Positions 17,155 through 25,963 of a stretch of DNA of 64,000 nucleotides are shown here, piece after piece. How positions within the stretch are numbered: position 1 is the first letter of the stretch; each line of letters opens with the position of its first letter. Location: contig JARGFP010000007.1 of NCBI GenBank assembly GCA_029210585.1, positions 1-64,000 of the forward strand, read 5' to 3'. Under the pieces are notes generated by a model. It worked only from the letters and a program-made list of their open reading frames with translations. It had not been told where the DNA came from and made no database searches. The translations under genes were made by a program, and so were the position numbers. The DNA comes from Bacteroidales bacterium (GTDB taxonomy: Bacteria > Bacteroidota > Bacteroidia > Bacteroidales > GCA-2748055).

Positions 17155-19887
17155 ATGAACAGCATATCAAACCACCGGATTCAACATAAGGCTCTGGCAA
17201 AAACAATCCTGGTATCACTGTTCATTATTCTTCCAGGTGTTTTGATGGCTGATCTTAAGGCACAGGTTACATTGTCAGGCGTAGTGAAAGATGCAGAATT
17301 TCAATCAGGCATTCCTGGTGCAATTGTAACAGAAGGCTATACTGAGAACAAAACACGTACTGATGCCACAGGCAGGTTCAGCCTGAGGGTACCGACACAT
17401 ACGAACCTCACATTGGTGATAACGCGCAGTGGATTTGAAACAAAGGAGCTACCTGTCATCACAGCAAATAAGTCCATCAATATTGGTGTTATTGCCATTC
17501 AATCGGATGAATTGAATCTGGTGGAAATTTACAAATTGGCTGACCGAGCTGTATGGCGGGATCCAGTGACCTGGACCGGCCAGGATGGTAACAAACTCAG
17601 TATTTTGCAGGGAATGCTTCAACCGTCAGCTCACCTTTATCATATTCCGGGCATGTATGCCACTGAAAAGGGCAGTAGATACGGTGAAACAAAACTGAAT
17701 ATCAGGGGGTTTGGACAGCAGCACATTTCGATCATGCTGAACGGGGTACCTGTTAATGATCCTGGCAGGAGGACATATTCATGGTCTGGCCGGGATGGTA
17801 TCCTGGAGAATGTATCGACTTTCCAGTTGCAAAAAGGGACGAGCCGTGAACAACATTATTCGCCCTATGGAGGAGGCACGATGAACTATATTACCGGATC
17901 AGCGAGGCAACAGGCAGGGGGAAACGCAGGTTTTGAATATGGCGCAGGCAACTACATGCATACCACAGTGACGTTACATACCGGTCTTTTGAATGATAAG
18001 TTTGCCCTCAGCATGAGTGGTTCAAGGAAAACCTCTGAAGGCATCATCAATGGCGCCTGGACAGATGTCTGGGCCTATTATTTCACCATGACCTATGCAG
18101 CTTCAAATAAGCACAGGTTTGAAATATATGCCATGGGCGCACCGCAGCGACACGGGCAGGCGATACATATGCAGCATGTCGCCGCATACAGTCATAACTT
18201 TGCCGCTGAGCTTGGCGTTCCCCAGGAAATCCTGGAAGCCATTCCCCGGTCCGGTATTGGCAGGTATTATAACCAGGGAGTCAATCAGGTTGATCCTGAT
18301 TACCCGGGACAGCAGTATTGGAATGGCAAGGTCCATGAAAGATATGCTCCAGCATTTTTAAATGAAAATGAACACTATTCACATGCGCCGATTGCGCAAA
18401 TCAACTGGTATGCAGACTGGTCTGAAACAATCTCACAACAAACAACTTTTTATTATTCCGGTCTGAATGAGGGAAGTTCGGGTGTTTCAGGCAGTGTCAA
18501 CCTGGATTATTCCGGCCCCTCAGCATTTATTGATTACAACTCAACAATTGCAGAAAACCAGGCGAAATCCACTTCAGAAGGAATTCTTAATAATTCTGTG
18601 CGGGAACAAATATCAGCAGGAGCAGTTTCACGGTTGAATTTCCAGTTCAGCGAACAGTTCAACAGCTCTCTTGGACTCGATCTCAGCAGTTCAGGCATTC
18701 AGCGATACCAGGAAGTCAGGGATCTTCTGGGCGGCAATTATTTTATCTTCAGCGGAAATGAATTTGATGATCCGTCGGATGAAGAGAAGCCGTTGGGCGG
18801 TATCATCGGATATCATCATACCGACCAGATACACAGGATCAGTATTTCGGGCGATGTTGAATATACCGGAAAAAAACTTAATGCTTTTGCAAGCGGTGCA
18901 TTTTCCATGGCAAATTACAGCAGTACCAACCATCTGCGGCGGGACATCGATAGTCCCGGTCAAAAATATCAGACAGTGCCTGATGTCGCACCCGGATTTC
19001 AGGTTAAATCAGGCATCAGCTACCGTTTACTTGATGACCTCCTCCTGTATGGAAATTACAGCTTGATATCAAGGGAACCCGACAGCAGATTGTTCCTCAA
19101 TTCCCCCTGGGAATCGGTTGCCGGAAATCCAACCAATGTTTCCATGAAAGGCTGGGATGGAGGAATACGTTATGCTTTTTTCCCGGAAAATGGCTTTGCA
19201 ATCAGCGTATACGATTACTTACTGATCAACAGTTCACTTTCACAGGAATTCAGTGACCAACTCAATAATGTCTACCTGCTGCATATTTCAAATATCAGTC
19301 AGCACCACAGGGGGATTGAACTTGAAGCAGGTTTTCAGCCAGTAAGGTTCTTTGGGATTGAAGCAAACGCGTCGCTTGGCAGCTGGATATATGCTGAAGA
19401 TGCGTCAGGTACGCTTGTGAATATTCCTTCAGGAAATGAAACCGGGATTGATTACACATTCAGGACCAGGGATCTCAGGACGGGCGATGCTCCCCAGCTT
19501 CAGTTAGGTGCGGTATTGTCCGTCTACCCGCTAAAACATTCGTATATCAGGGCCGGTTTCCGGTATTACGGCCAACATTATTCCACCTGGAATCCGATTG
19601 TTGATCTGACTTCTGAATCGCAAATATTATGGGAAATTCCTGCGTACTATATTATTGATCTTCACGGTGGATTCACATTGATGGCAGGCACAACGTACCG
19701 CATTGCATTCAAAGGCCACATTTTTAATCTCCTGGATGAACTATACATATCCGATGCCGTTAATAACGGGTCATTGCAAACGCTTCCCGAAGCCGAAGTG
19801 AACGAATATGCCAATTCTGCAGCGTCGGCAAGTGTATTTATAGGATTGCCACGAACATACAGCATAGGAATAAATGTATTATTCTAG
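17155..19887 (+). CDS. TonB-dependent outer-membrane receptor (carboxypeptidase-like N-terminus)
   Basis: A 910-residue TonB-dependent transporter. After a signal peptide (about residues 1-37) comes a carboxypeptidase-regulatory-like domain (about 39-125: VTLSGVVKDAEFQSGIPGA, TDATGRFSLRV), then the plug (about 140-260: IPGMYATEKGSRYGETKLN, IRGFGQQHISIMLNGVPVND) and a 22-strand barrel ending RTYSIGINVLF. It imports an unknown large substrate or iron/vitamin complex across the outer membrane with energy from TonB. No SusD lipoprotein follows, so it is not a SusCD pair. A second receptor of nearly identical length is encoded 311 bp downstream; the two are clearly related in plug organisation but divergent in the barrel. 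Confidence 0.92.
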   Translation: MNSISNHRIQHKALAKTILVSLFIILPGVLMADLKAQVTLSGVVKDAEFQSGIPGAIVTEGYTENKTRTDATGRFSLRVPTHTNLTLVITRSGFETKELPVITANKSINIGVIAIQSDELNLVEIYKLADRAVWRDPVTWTGQDGNKLSILQGMLQPSAHLYHIPGMYATEKGSRYGETKLNIRGFGQQHISIMLNGVPVNDPGRRTYSWSGRDGILENVSTFQLQKGTSREQHYSPYGGGTMNYITGSARQQAGGNAGFEYGAGNYMHTTVTLHTGLLNDKFALSMSGSRKTSEGIINGAWTDVWAYYFTMTYAASNKHRFEIYAMGAPQRHGQAIHMQHVAAYSHNFAAELGVPQEILEAIPRSGIGRYYNQGVNQVDPDYPGQQYWNGKVHERYAPAFLNENEHYSHAPIAQINWYADWSETISQQTTFYYSGLNEGSSGVSGSVNLDYSGPSAFIDYNSTIAENQAKSTSEGILNNSVREQISAGAVSRLNFQFSEQFNSSLGLDLSSSGIQRYQEVRDLLGGNYFIFSGNEFDDPSDEEKPLGGIIGYHHTDQIHRISISGDVEYTGKKLNAFASGAFSMANYSSTNHLRRDIDSPGQKYQTVPDVAPGFQVKSGISYRLLDDLLLYGNYSLISREPDSRLFLNSPWESVAGNPTNVSMKGWDGGIRYAFFPENGFAISVYDYLLINSSLSQEFSDQLNNVYLLHISNISQHHRGIELEAGFQPVRFFGIEANASLGSWIYAEDASGTLVNIPSGNETGIDYTFRTRDLRTGDAPQLQLGAVLSVYPLKHSYIRAGFRYYGQHYSTWNPIVDLTSESQILWEIPAYYIIDLHGGFTLMAGTTYRIAFKGHIFNLLDELYISDAVNNGSLQTLPEAEVNEYANSAASASVFIGLPRTYSIGINVLF

Positions 19888-20198
19888 GAAATGCTCATAT
19901 TCCCTGAACAGCAGAACAATGTGCTACAACACAAAAAATATCAAAGGCGTAATGGCTTCACTCAAGTCATCACTAAGTAACAGAATATATGATTGTTAGG
20001 TAGTGCAGCATTTATTGAATCCCTACCAAGCTGCCTTTTACGCTGGTATTGTTAATTCCGTGTTGATTACTTTTTCCATGTAATGTACTGCATAATTATA
20101 ATTTAAACTTAATTTAAAATCCCAAATTGATTGCAGCGTTATATTTGTGCCACATTTAATATGTAGATAAAAATAATTCTAACTCTAAAAACAAATCT
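19888..20198. other. Intergenic region between two TonB receptors
   Basis: About 310 AT-rich bp. TATATTTG at 20140-20147 matches the Bacteroidota -7 box and sits 51 bp before the next start, suggesting that the second receptor has its own promoter with an AT-rich leader; no good -33 box is seen. Two short complementary pairs (GGTAG/CTACC and GCAGC/GCTGC at about 19998-20035) interleave, but 5-bp arms are too short to call a pseudoknot. Confidence 0.45.
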
Positions 20199-22937
20199 AT
20201 GAAACAAGTATTGAAATTAAGCATCATGATGCTTATGGCTTTGGTCTTTGCAACAAGTACAAATGCCCAGTTAACTGTTACCGGCAGGGTGCAGGATTTG
20301 CAGGCTGGTGTAACCCTCCCCGGAGCAAGCATTATTGAAGATGGTACCGAAAACGGTACCATTACCAATGCAGATGGCTCATTCTCTCTGAGAACACTGG
20401 CTTCAAGTGGAAACATTCGTGTCTCTTATGTAGGTTATGAAACTGTTATTGTGGAATTTAGCAGCGGTTCACCGGACCTGGGACTTATCGAAATGTCCGC
20501 CAGCCTGGAACTTGGCGAAGTGGTTATCGTTTCAGGTGTTGTTGACGTGGCTAAGATCAGGGAAACTCCAGTGGCTGTCTCCTCAATTGGTCCAGCTGAA
20601 ATTGCATTGAAAGTAGGTAACCAGGAATTCCCGGAAATCATGAATACCACTCCGGGTGTATATGCCACAAAGCAGGCCGGAGGTTATGGCGATTCACGTA
20701 TCAGTTTAAGAGGTTTCGACCAGAGAAATACTTCTTTCCTGATCAACGGTCAGCCTGTCAATGACATGGAAAATGGATGGGTTTACTGGTCCAACTGGAA
20801 AGGTTTAACTGATGTGGCCAGCGGTATTCAGATCCAGAGAGGCTTAGGAGCGTCAAGACTGGCGGTTCCTTCTGTTGGAGGTACTGTTTCAATTTTTACA
20901 AAGGCAGCCAAGAAGGAAAAGGGCGGTTTGGTTTCACAAACAATTGGAAATGACGGTTACCTGAAAACTTCTCTCGCATACAATACAGGTCGAGGTGAGT
21001 CAGGCTGGGCTGCTTCTGTTCTTGCTTCACGCTGGCAGGGCAACGGCTACGCATATGGAACTTCAGGACAGGGCTGGACCTATTTTGCCGCTGTGGGTTA
21101 TGAACCGGAAGGTTCGAAACACGCGATGAACCTGTCCATTCTTGGAGCCGGCCAATGGCATCACCAGAGAAGTTCATGGATATCCATCAGGGACTATCAG
21201 AATTTCGGTGAAGAAGGACTGGACAGAAGGTGGAACACCGATGCTGGTTTTCTTGATGGCGAAGAGTTCAATATGAGGAGAAACCATTATAATAAACCTC
21301 TTGCCACCTTCAACTGGGATTATGAAATCAATTCAACATTTACCCTGAATACCTCGTTGTACGGATCTGCAGGAAGAGGTGGAGGAACCGGTCCACGGGG
21401 ACAGAACTTCCGCAACCCTGATATTGATATGTACCCCTACAGGACTGATCTCACCAATCATTATCTGAATAACGAAAATGGCACAAGGGACGCAGACGGT
21501 TTCGTGGATTTTGATGCAGTGGTAAGAATCAACCAGTCAACTACCGAACCATACGACGGAGATATCAGCGGATTTTCAGGGTTGCTCATCGGATCCAATG
21601 GCTACCAGGACAACAATGTAAACAGAGCAGTGCTCATCAGAAGGTCATCCATGAATTCCCACGACTGGGTGGGCGCCATCTCCAACCTGGAAGGCCAGTT
21701 TGGGAATTTAACTGCTTCACTGGGCGTTGACTTAAGGTACTACAAAGGATATCACTATCGCGTTCTGAATAACCTGATGGGACTCGACGGATACTATTCC
21801 ACGGGTAACGACAATTCTGCCGGATTGGTTATCAACACATTGATTGATGCAAGTCCATTTCGCAATACCGGTTTAAATGGTCCGAAAATTGACTATTACA
21901 ATATTGGCGTCGTTGGCTGGTCTGGCGTGAATGGCATGGTTGAGTACAATGACCAAACCAATCTTACTGCTGTTATCCAGGGGGGACTGTCAAATCAGTC
22001 ATTCCAGCGGATCGACTATTTTGACCAGAGTACAAATCCGATTTCCGAAACAAAAAGTGTTGGAGGCGGATACATTAAAGGTGGTGCGAATTACAACCTG
22101 ACGGCAAGTTCCAATGTGTTTTTCAATACTGGATATATCTCCCGTCAGCCTAATTTTGATGCTGTGTTCCCCAATTTCGCAAACGCAATTAACGAGGACC
22201 TCCAGAATGAAGAGATCTTTTCTGTTGAGTTGGGGTATGGATATATTACCAATAACCTGAAGGTAAATGTGAATGCCTACAGCACCAACTGGGGGAACCG
22301 TTTCATCTCGCGTGCCTTGTTCAACGCACAGGGTGACGAAGGAATTGCCCAGTTCAGGGATATTGATGTGAACCATAAGGGTATTGAAGTTGAGGCTAAT
22401 TACAGGCCCATGAGTGCCCTGAAACTGAAAGGAATGGTCTCCGCAGGAGATTGGAGATACACCAAAGACTTCACTTCAGTTTTATTTGATGCCGATCAAA
22501 ATGAAATCGGCACAGGCACACTCTACTTGAAGGATGCCAAAGTTGGAGATGCGGCGCAATTCGTCACCTACTTGTCGGCAGATTACAGGATAAGTAATTT
22601 TAATATTGACTTGGGCTACAGGTATGTAGACGGATTGTATGCAGATTATTCTGTAACAGATGACATCTTTGCTGAAGAAGACAATCCAGGTGCATTAAAG
22701 CTTCCTGCCTATGGGCTGCTGGATGCAGGTGTCAGTGCCCGGTTTAACATTTTTGGAAACCTTGCGCAATTCAGGTTCAATGTAAATAACATACTGGACA
22801 AAGTCTACATCTCTGAATCAGAGACGAACATCCATGCAGACGAAAATTCAGAGACATGGGAAGGTATCGATGTGACCAATTCCGTATGGTTTGGTTTCGG
22901 AAGAACCTGGAACGTATCTGTTAGCTATAATTTCTAA
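20199..22937 (+). CDS. TonB-dependent outer-membrane receptor
   Basis: A 912-residue TonB-dependent transporter. Signal peptide about residues 1-24, carboxypeptidase-like domain at about 25-110 (LTVTGRVQDLQAGVTLPGAS, TNADGSFSLRTL), plug at about 125-235 (TPVAVSSIGPAEIALKVGNQ, ISLRGFDQRNTSFLINGQPV) and C-terminal barrel ending WNVSVSYNF with terminal Phe, the usual signal for barrel insertion. The plug start is better conserved than in the upstream paralogue. No SusD partner or regulator is adjacent, so the ligand is open. It is followed by a strong terminator. Confidence 0.93.
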   Translation: MKQVLKLSIMMLMALVFATSTNAQLTVTGRVQDLQAGVTLPGASIIEDGTENGTITNADGSFSLRTLASSGNIRVSYVGYETVIVEFSSGSPDLGLIEMSASLELGEVVIVSGVVDVAKIRETPVAVSSIGPAEIALKVGNQEFPEIMNTTPGVYATKQAGGYGDSRISLRGFDQRNTSFLINGQPVNDMENGWVYWSNWKGLTDVASGIQIQRGLGASRLAVPSVGGTVSIFTKAAKKEKGGLVSQTIGNDGYLKTSLAYNTGRGESGWAASVLASRWQGNGYAYGTSGQGWTYFAAVGYEPEGSKHAMNLSILGAGQWHHQRSSWISIRDYQNFGEEGLDRRWNTDAGFLDGEEFNMRRNHYNKPLATFNWDYEINSTFTLNTSLYGSAGRGGGTGPRGQNFRNPDIDMYPYRTDLTNHYLNNENGTRDADGFVDFDAVVRINQSTTEPYDGDISGFSGLLIGSNGYQDNNVNRAVLIRRSSMNSHDWVGAISNLEGQFGNLTASLGVDLRYYKGYHYRVLNNLMGLDGYYSTGNDNSAGLVINTLIDASPFRNTGLNGPKIDYYNIGVVGWSGVNGMVEYNDQTNLTAVIQGGLSNQSFQRIDYFDQSTNPISETKSVGGGYIKGGANYNLTASSNVFFNTGYISRQPNFDAVFPNFANAINEDLQNEEIFSVELGYGYITNNLKVNVNAYSTNWGNRFISRALFNAQGDEGIAQFRDIDVNHKGIEVEANYRPMSALKLKGMVSAGDWRYTKDFTSVLFDADQNEIGTGTLYLKDAKVGDAAQFVTYLSADYRISNFNIDLGYRYVDGLYADYSVTDDIFAEEDNPGALKLPAYGLLDAGVSARFNIFGNLAQFRFNVNNILDKVYISESETNIHADENSETWEGIDVTNSVWFGFGRTWNVSVSYNF

Positions 22938-22998
22938 ACCGATGCTGACCTGTCCAAAATAAGCTTTATCGTTTTTTGGACAGTCATCACATGATTAT

Positions 22999-23041
22999 CT
23001 AACCGCATGAAGGCCGCCTGGCCTGGTGCGGTTAGTTTTTT
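22999..23041 (+). terminator. Rho-independent terminator after TonB receptor
   Basis: Outer stem CTAACCGCA/TGCGGTTAG and inner stem AGGCC/GGCCT with loop GCCT, followed by a run of T that reaches the stop codon of the convergent gene. Confidence 0.85.
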
Positions 23042-24810
23042 TATTTATCCTTCAGGTAGTTCACCAGCCCGTTGCTTTCGAGGATCTGCATAAGTTTTCC
23101 AGGTAGGGGCTGGAATGTAAATTCCCTGCTGTCGATTTTCACCAGTCCCTTGTCGAAGGAAATACTTACAGTATCACCCGGAGTATATGCCTGTACCGCT
23201 TCCGGCAATACAATCAGAGGCAGTCCCTGGTTGATGGCCGCCCTGAAGAAAATCCGGTTGACCGATTTTACGATCACCGCCTTCACTCCTGCGTGTGCAA
23301 GTCCCACTGCAGGATGCTCCCGTGAACTGCCGCAACCAAAATTCTCGCCGGCCAGTATGATGTCACCTTGTTGCAGCCGGTGCGCAAAATTCGGATCAAA
23401 ATCTGCGAACAAGTGCTCCATGATGGCATCCGGGTCGGAACTGTTCACCTGGTAGGTCAGGTGGCCTGCAAACATCTGGTCCGTATTCAGATTGTCCACA
23501 TCGGCATAATTCCAGACATTGGACACCCGGCGATTGTCCGACTCCGCGATCGACACGTCGCCCGGTTGCGGCCTGTTGAACGGATATTTCTCCGAACCAT
23601 TGGCAGGTCTTGGATCCGTGATCTTACCGCGCAGGGCCGACATGGCCACAACCGCTGGTGAAGCAAGATATATTTCTGCATTCTTGTTTCCCATTCTTCC
23701 CGGAAAATTGCGGTTGGCCGTTGAGATCACTTTGGTTCCGTCTGCAGGAATCCCTTGTCCTGTCCCGAGGCAAGGTCCGCAGGAAGCGCTCAGCACATTG
23801 GCTCCTGCCTCCAGGAAAGTCGTGATCAGTCCTTCATTGATGGCCTGCAGGTATATGGCCCTGGAGGCAGGTATCACGAGTAATTGAAATCCTTCACTTA
23901 CTTTTTTATCCTTCAGAATGGCAGCAGCATCACGCAAGTCCCCGATCCTCCCGTTTGTGCAGGTTCCGATCACCCCCTGGTGCACTTCCTCCCCTGCTAT
24001 TTCAGCCACCGACCTGATATTATCCACCTGGTGGGGTGCAGCCACGAGCGGGTAAACTTCGGGCAGGTCGACGGAAATTTCCCTGGCATACTTCGCATCC
24101 GGGTCTGCCCATACTCCATCGTATTCCTCACCAAGAAAATCGGTCAACCGTTCATCAACGGGAAAAACCGCGTTCTTGGCACCCATTTCAGATGCCAGGT
24201 TGGCCAGGGTCATCCGATCTGCTACAGACAAGTGTCTCACACCTTCTCCGTGAAATTCTATGGAAAGATAATTGGCCCCGGCAGACCCAAGTATTCCAAT
24301 GATCCACAACGACAGGTCCTTGCCGTACACACCCTGTTTCAGTGCTCCATTCAGGGTGATTTTCAATGATTCAGGAATCCGGAACCAGGTCTCTCCCTTT
24401 TTCCATATCCCTGCTGCCTCTGTCCTGTCGGTCCCCACTGCCATGGTATTGAAAGCCCCGGCCGTGCATGTATGGCTGTCGCTGCCAACGATCAGCATTC
24501 CGGGCCTGGCATGGTTGGCCATCAGCTGGTGGCAGATCCCCTCTCCGGCATCGTAGAAGCGCTTCACGTTGTTTTCCTTCACAAACTCCCTGATGCGTTG
24601 GTAGCTGGAAGCAACTGATGCGGTAGTGGGCGGAGCATTGTGATCCAGCACCACCATCAGCTGGCCGGGATCCAACACTTTCTCGCCTCCCATCTTTCGG
24701 AAAGTTTTCTCAATACTTGCTGTATTGTCGTGGGTGAGGACAATATCCGGTTTCCGGAACACGATCGAACCGGCGGGTGCACCGAATATCTTTTCTACGA
24801 ACGTTGGCAT
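23041..24810 (-). CDS. Aconitase-superfamily hydro-lyase, fused LeuC-LeuD type (copy 1)
   Basis: A 589-residue [4Fe-4S] dehydratase of the aconitase/isopropylmalate isomerase superfamily with the large (LeuC-like, about 1-400) and swivel (LeuD-like, about 425-589) parts in one chain. Cluster ligands are visible: Cys in GVIGTCTNGR and the pair in SASCGPCLGTGQG. The early GSDSHTCTAGAFNTMAVG motif binds substrate, and the swivel part has DNLNTDQMFAGHL and NFGCGSSREHPAVG. Possible reactions are citrate-isocitrate, homocitrate, methylcitrate or isopropylmalate isomerisation; sequence alone does not decide. It is the last gene of a three-gene unit with asnA and a second fused paralogue. No leuA or leuB is nearby, which argues against simple leucine synthesis. 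Confidence 0.88.
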   Translation of the reverse strand: MPTFVEKIFGAPAGSIVFRKPDIVLTHDNTASIEKTFRKMGGEKVLDPGQLMVVLDHNAPPTTASVASSYQRIREFVKENNVKRFYDAGEGICHQLMANHARPGMLIVGSDSHTCTAGAFNTMAVGTDRTEAAGIWKKGETWFRIPESLKITLNGALKQGVYGKDLSLWIIGILGSAGANYLSIEFHGEGVRHLSVADRMTLANLASEMGAKNAVFPVDERLTDFLGEEYDGVWADPDAKYAREISVDLPEVYPLVAAPHQVDNIRSVAEIAGEEVHQGVIGTCTNGRIGDLRDAAAILKDKKVSEGFQLLVIPASRAIYLQAINEGLITTFLEAGANVLSASCGPCLGTGQGIPADGTKVISTANRNFPGRMGNKNAEIYLASPAVVAMSALRGKITDPRPANGSEKYPFNRPQPGDVSIAESDNRRVSNVWNYADVDNLNTDQMFAGHLTYQVNSSDPDAIMEHLFADFDPNFAHRLQQGDIILAGENFGCGSSREHPAVGLAHAGVKAVIVKSVNRIFFRAAINQGLPLIVLPEAVQAYTPGDTVSISFDKGLVKIDSREFTFQPLPGKLMQILESNGLVNYLKDK

Positions 24811-24915
24811 GATGAAATAGGTTGACAGTTAAGGATTTTGTATTCCGAATTCACTGCAGCTTATCCAGTGATCCAGTTTCCATTACATGCAAAGAAACTA
24901 AAAGGTATTCATCAA

Positions 24916-25950
24916 CTACATAAGTTTAATCCCGCATTTCCTGCAGTGGTTGACCATTTCACCCGGCCAGATGGCGGACTGGATCTCCCCGATATGCGCC
25001 TTCTGCAGATACATCATGGCGGTCCTGGATTGTCCGATGCCCCCACCGATTGCTGAAGGCAATTCGCCGTCCATCAACCTGCGGTGGAACAGCAACTCCA
25101 ACCGGTCCATATCACCGGAAATTTTCAGTTGCCTGACCAGTTCTTTTTCGTCGACGCGGATTCCCATGGAGGACAATTCGCATGCCGATTCGAGCACTTT
25201 GTTCCATACAATGATATCCCCATTCAGACCTTTGAAACCATTTTCCGTCTCTGTGGTCCAGTCATCATAATCAGGCGACCGCAGATCGTGTGGCTTCCCG
25301 TCGGGGAGCACTGCGCCGATCCCGATAATGAACACGGCACCATACTTTTCACAAATTTTGTCTTCCCGTTGTTTTGGTGTCAGATCGGGATACATCTCAT
25401 ACAGCTGCTCTGCATGTATGAAAGTGATCTCCTCGGGGAGCTGTGGTCTGACCTGCGGGAACAAACTGAACAGGTAGAATTCTGTACGCCTGATCGTTGC
25501 GTAGATCTGTCGCACCACCTTCTTCAGGTAATCCAGTTTTTTTTCCTCTTTAGTAATGACCCGTTCCCAGTCCCACTGGTCGACATACACGCTATGAAGG
25601 TTGTCCAGTTCCTCGTCTTTCCTCAGCGCATTCATATCGGTATAGATCCCATTACCGAGTTCGATGTCATAATCACGCAGCATCATGCGTTTCCATTTGG
25701 CAAGGGACTGTACCACCTCTGCCTCCTGGTCCCTCATGTCCTTTATTTTGAACTCGATGGGCTCTTCTACCCCCCTGAGGTTATCATTCAGGCCTGTCGA
25801 GCTAAGCACAAATAGAGGTGCCGTAACTCTCCGAAGTCTCAATTCCGAGGAAAGCCCGATTTCAAAATGTTCTTTCATCATTTTGAGGGCCATTTCCGTT
25901 TGTTTCAGTCCAAGCAGGGACGTATAATTGTCTGGTATGATCAATCTCAT
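24916..25950 (-). CDS. asnA: Aspartate-ammonia ligase (asparagine synthetase A)
   Basis: A 344-residue cytosolic enzyme making asparagine from aspartate, ammonia and ATP. The class II tRNA-synthetase-like fold is evident: VTAPLFVLSSTGLNDNL near the N-terminus, NGIYTDMNALRKDEELDN, the central HSVYVDQWDWE, and the C-terminal SAIGGGIGQSRTAMMYLQ with the motif-3 Arg. Length matches the family (about 330-350). It lies 13 bp after a fused LeuC-LeuD-type dehydratase and 105 bp before another, so it is probably part of their transcript, an association with no textbook explanation. Confidence 0.96.
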   Translation of the reverse strand: MRLIIPDNYTSLLGLKQTEMALKMMKEHFEIGLSSELRLRRVTAPLFVLSSTGLNDNLRGVEEPIEFKIKDMRDQEAEVVQSLAKWKRMMLRDYDIELGNGIYTDMNALRKDEELDNLHSVYVDQWDWERVITKEEKKLDYLKKVVRQIYATIRRTEFYLFSLFPQVRPQLPEEITFIHAEQLYEMYPDLTPKQREDKICEKYGAVFIIGIGAVLPDGKPHDLRSPDYDDWTTETENGFKGLNGDIIVWNKVLESACELSSMGIRVDEKELVRQLKISGDMDRLELLFHRRLMDGELPSAIGGGIGQSRTAMMYLQKAHIGEIQSAIWPGEMVNHCRKCGIKLM

Positions 25951-25963
25951 GGTTTTCTGTTTT

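Noticed and set aside
19998-20035. Interleaved complementary pairs suggesting an H-type pseudoknot
   Set aside because: Arms are only 5 bp in an AT-rich region, so chance is a sufficient explanation.
16410-22937. A polysaccharide utilisation locus (SusCD type)
   Set aside because: Both large receptors lack an adjacent SusD, and no glycosidase or hybrid sensor lies next to them; the GH97 gene is some 5 kb away, past the efflux and metabolic genes.
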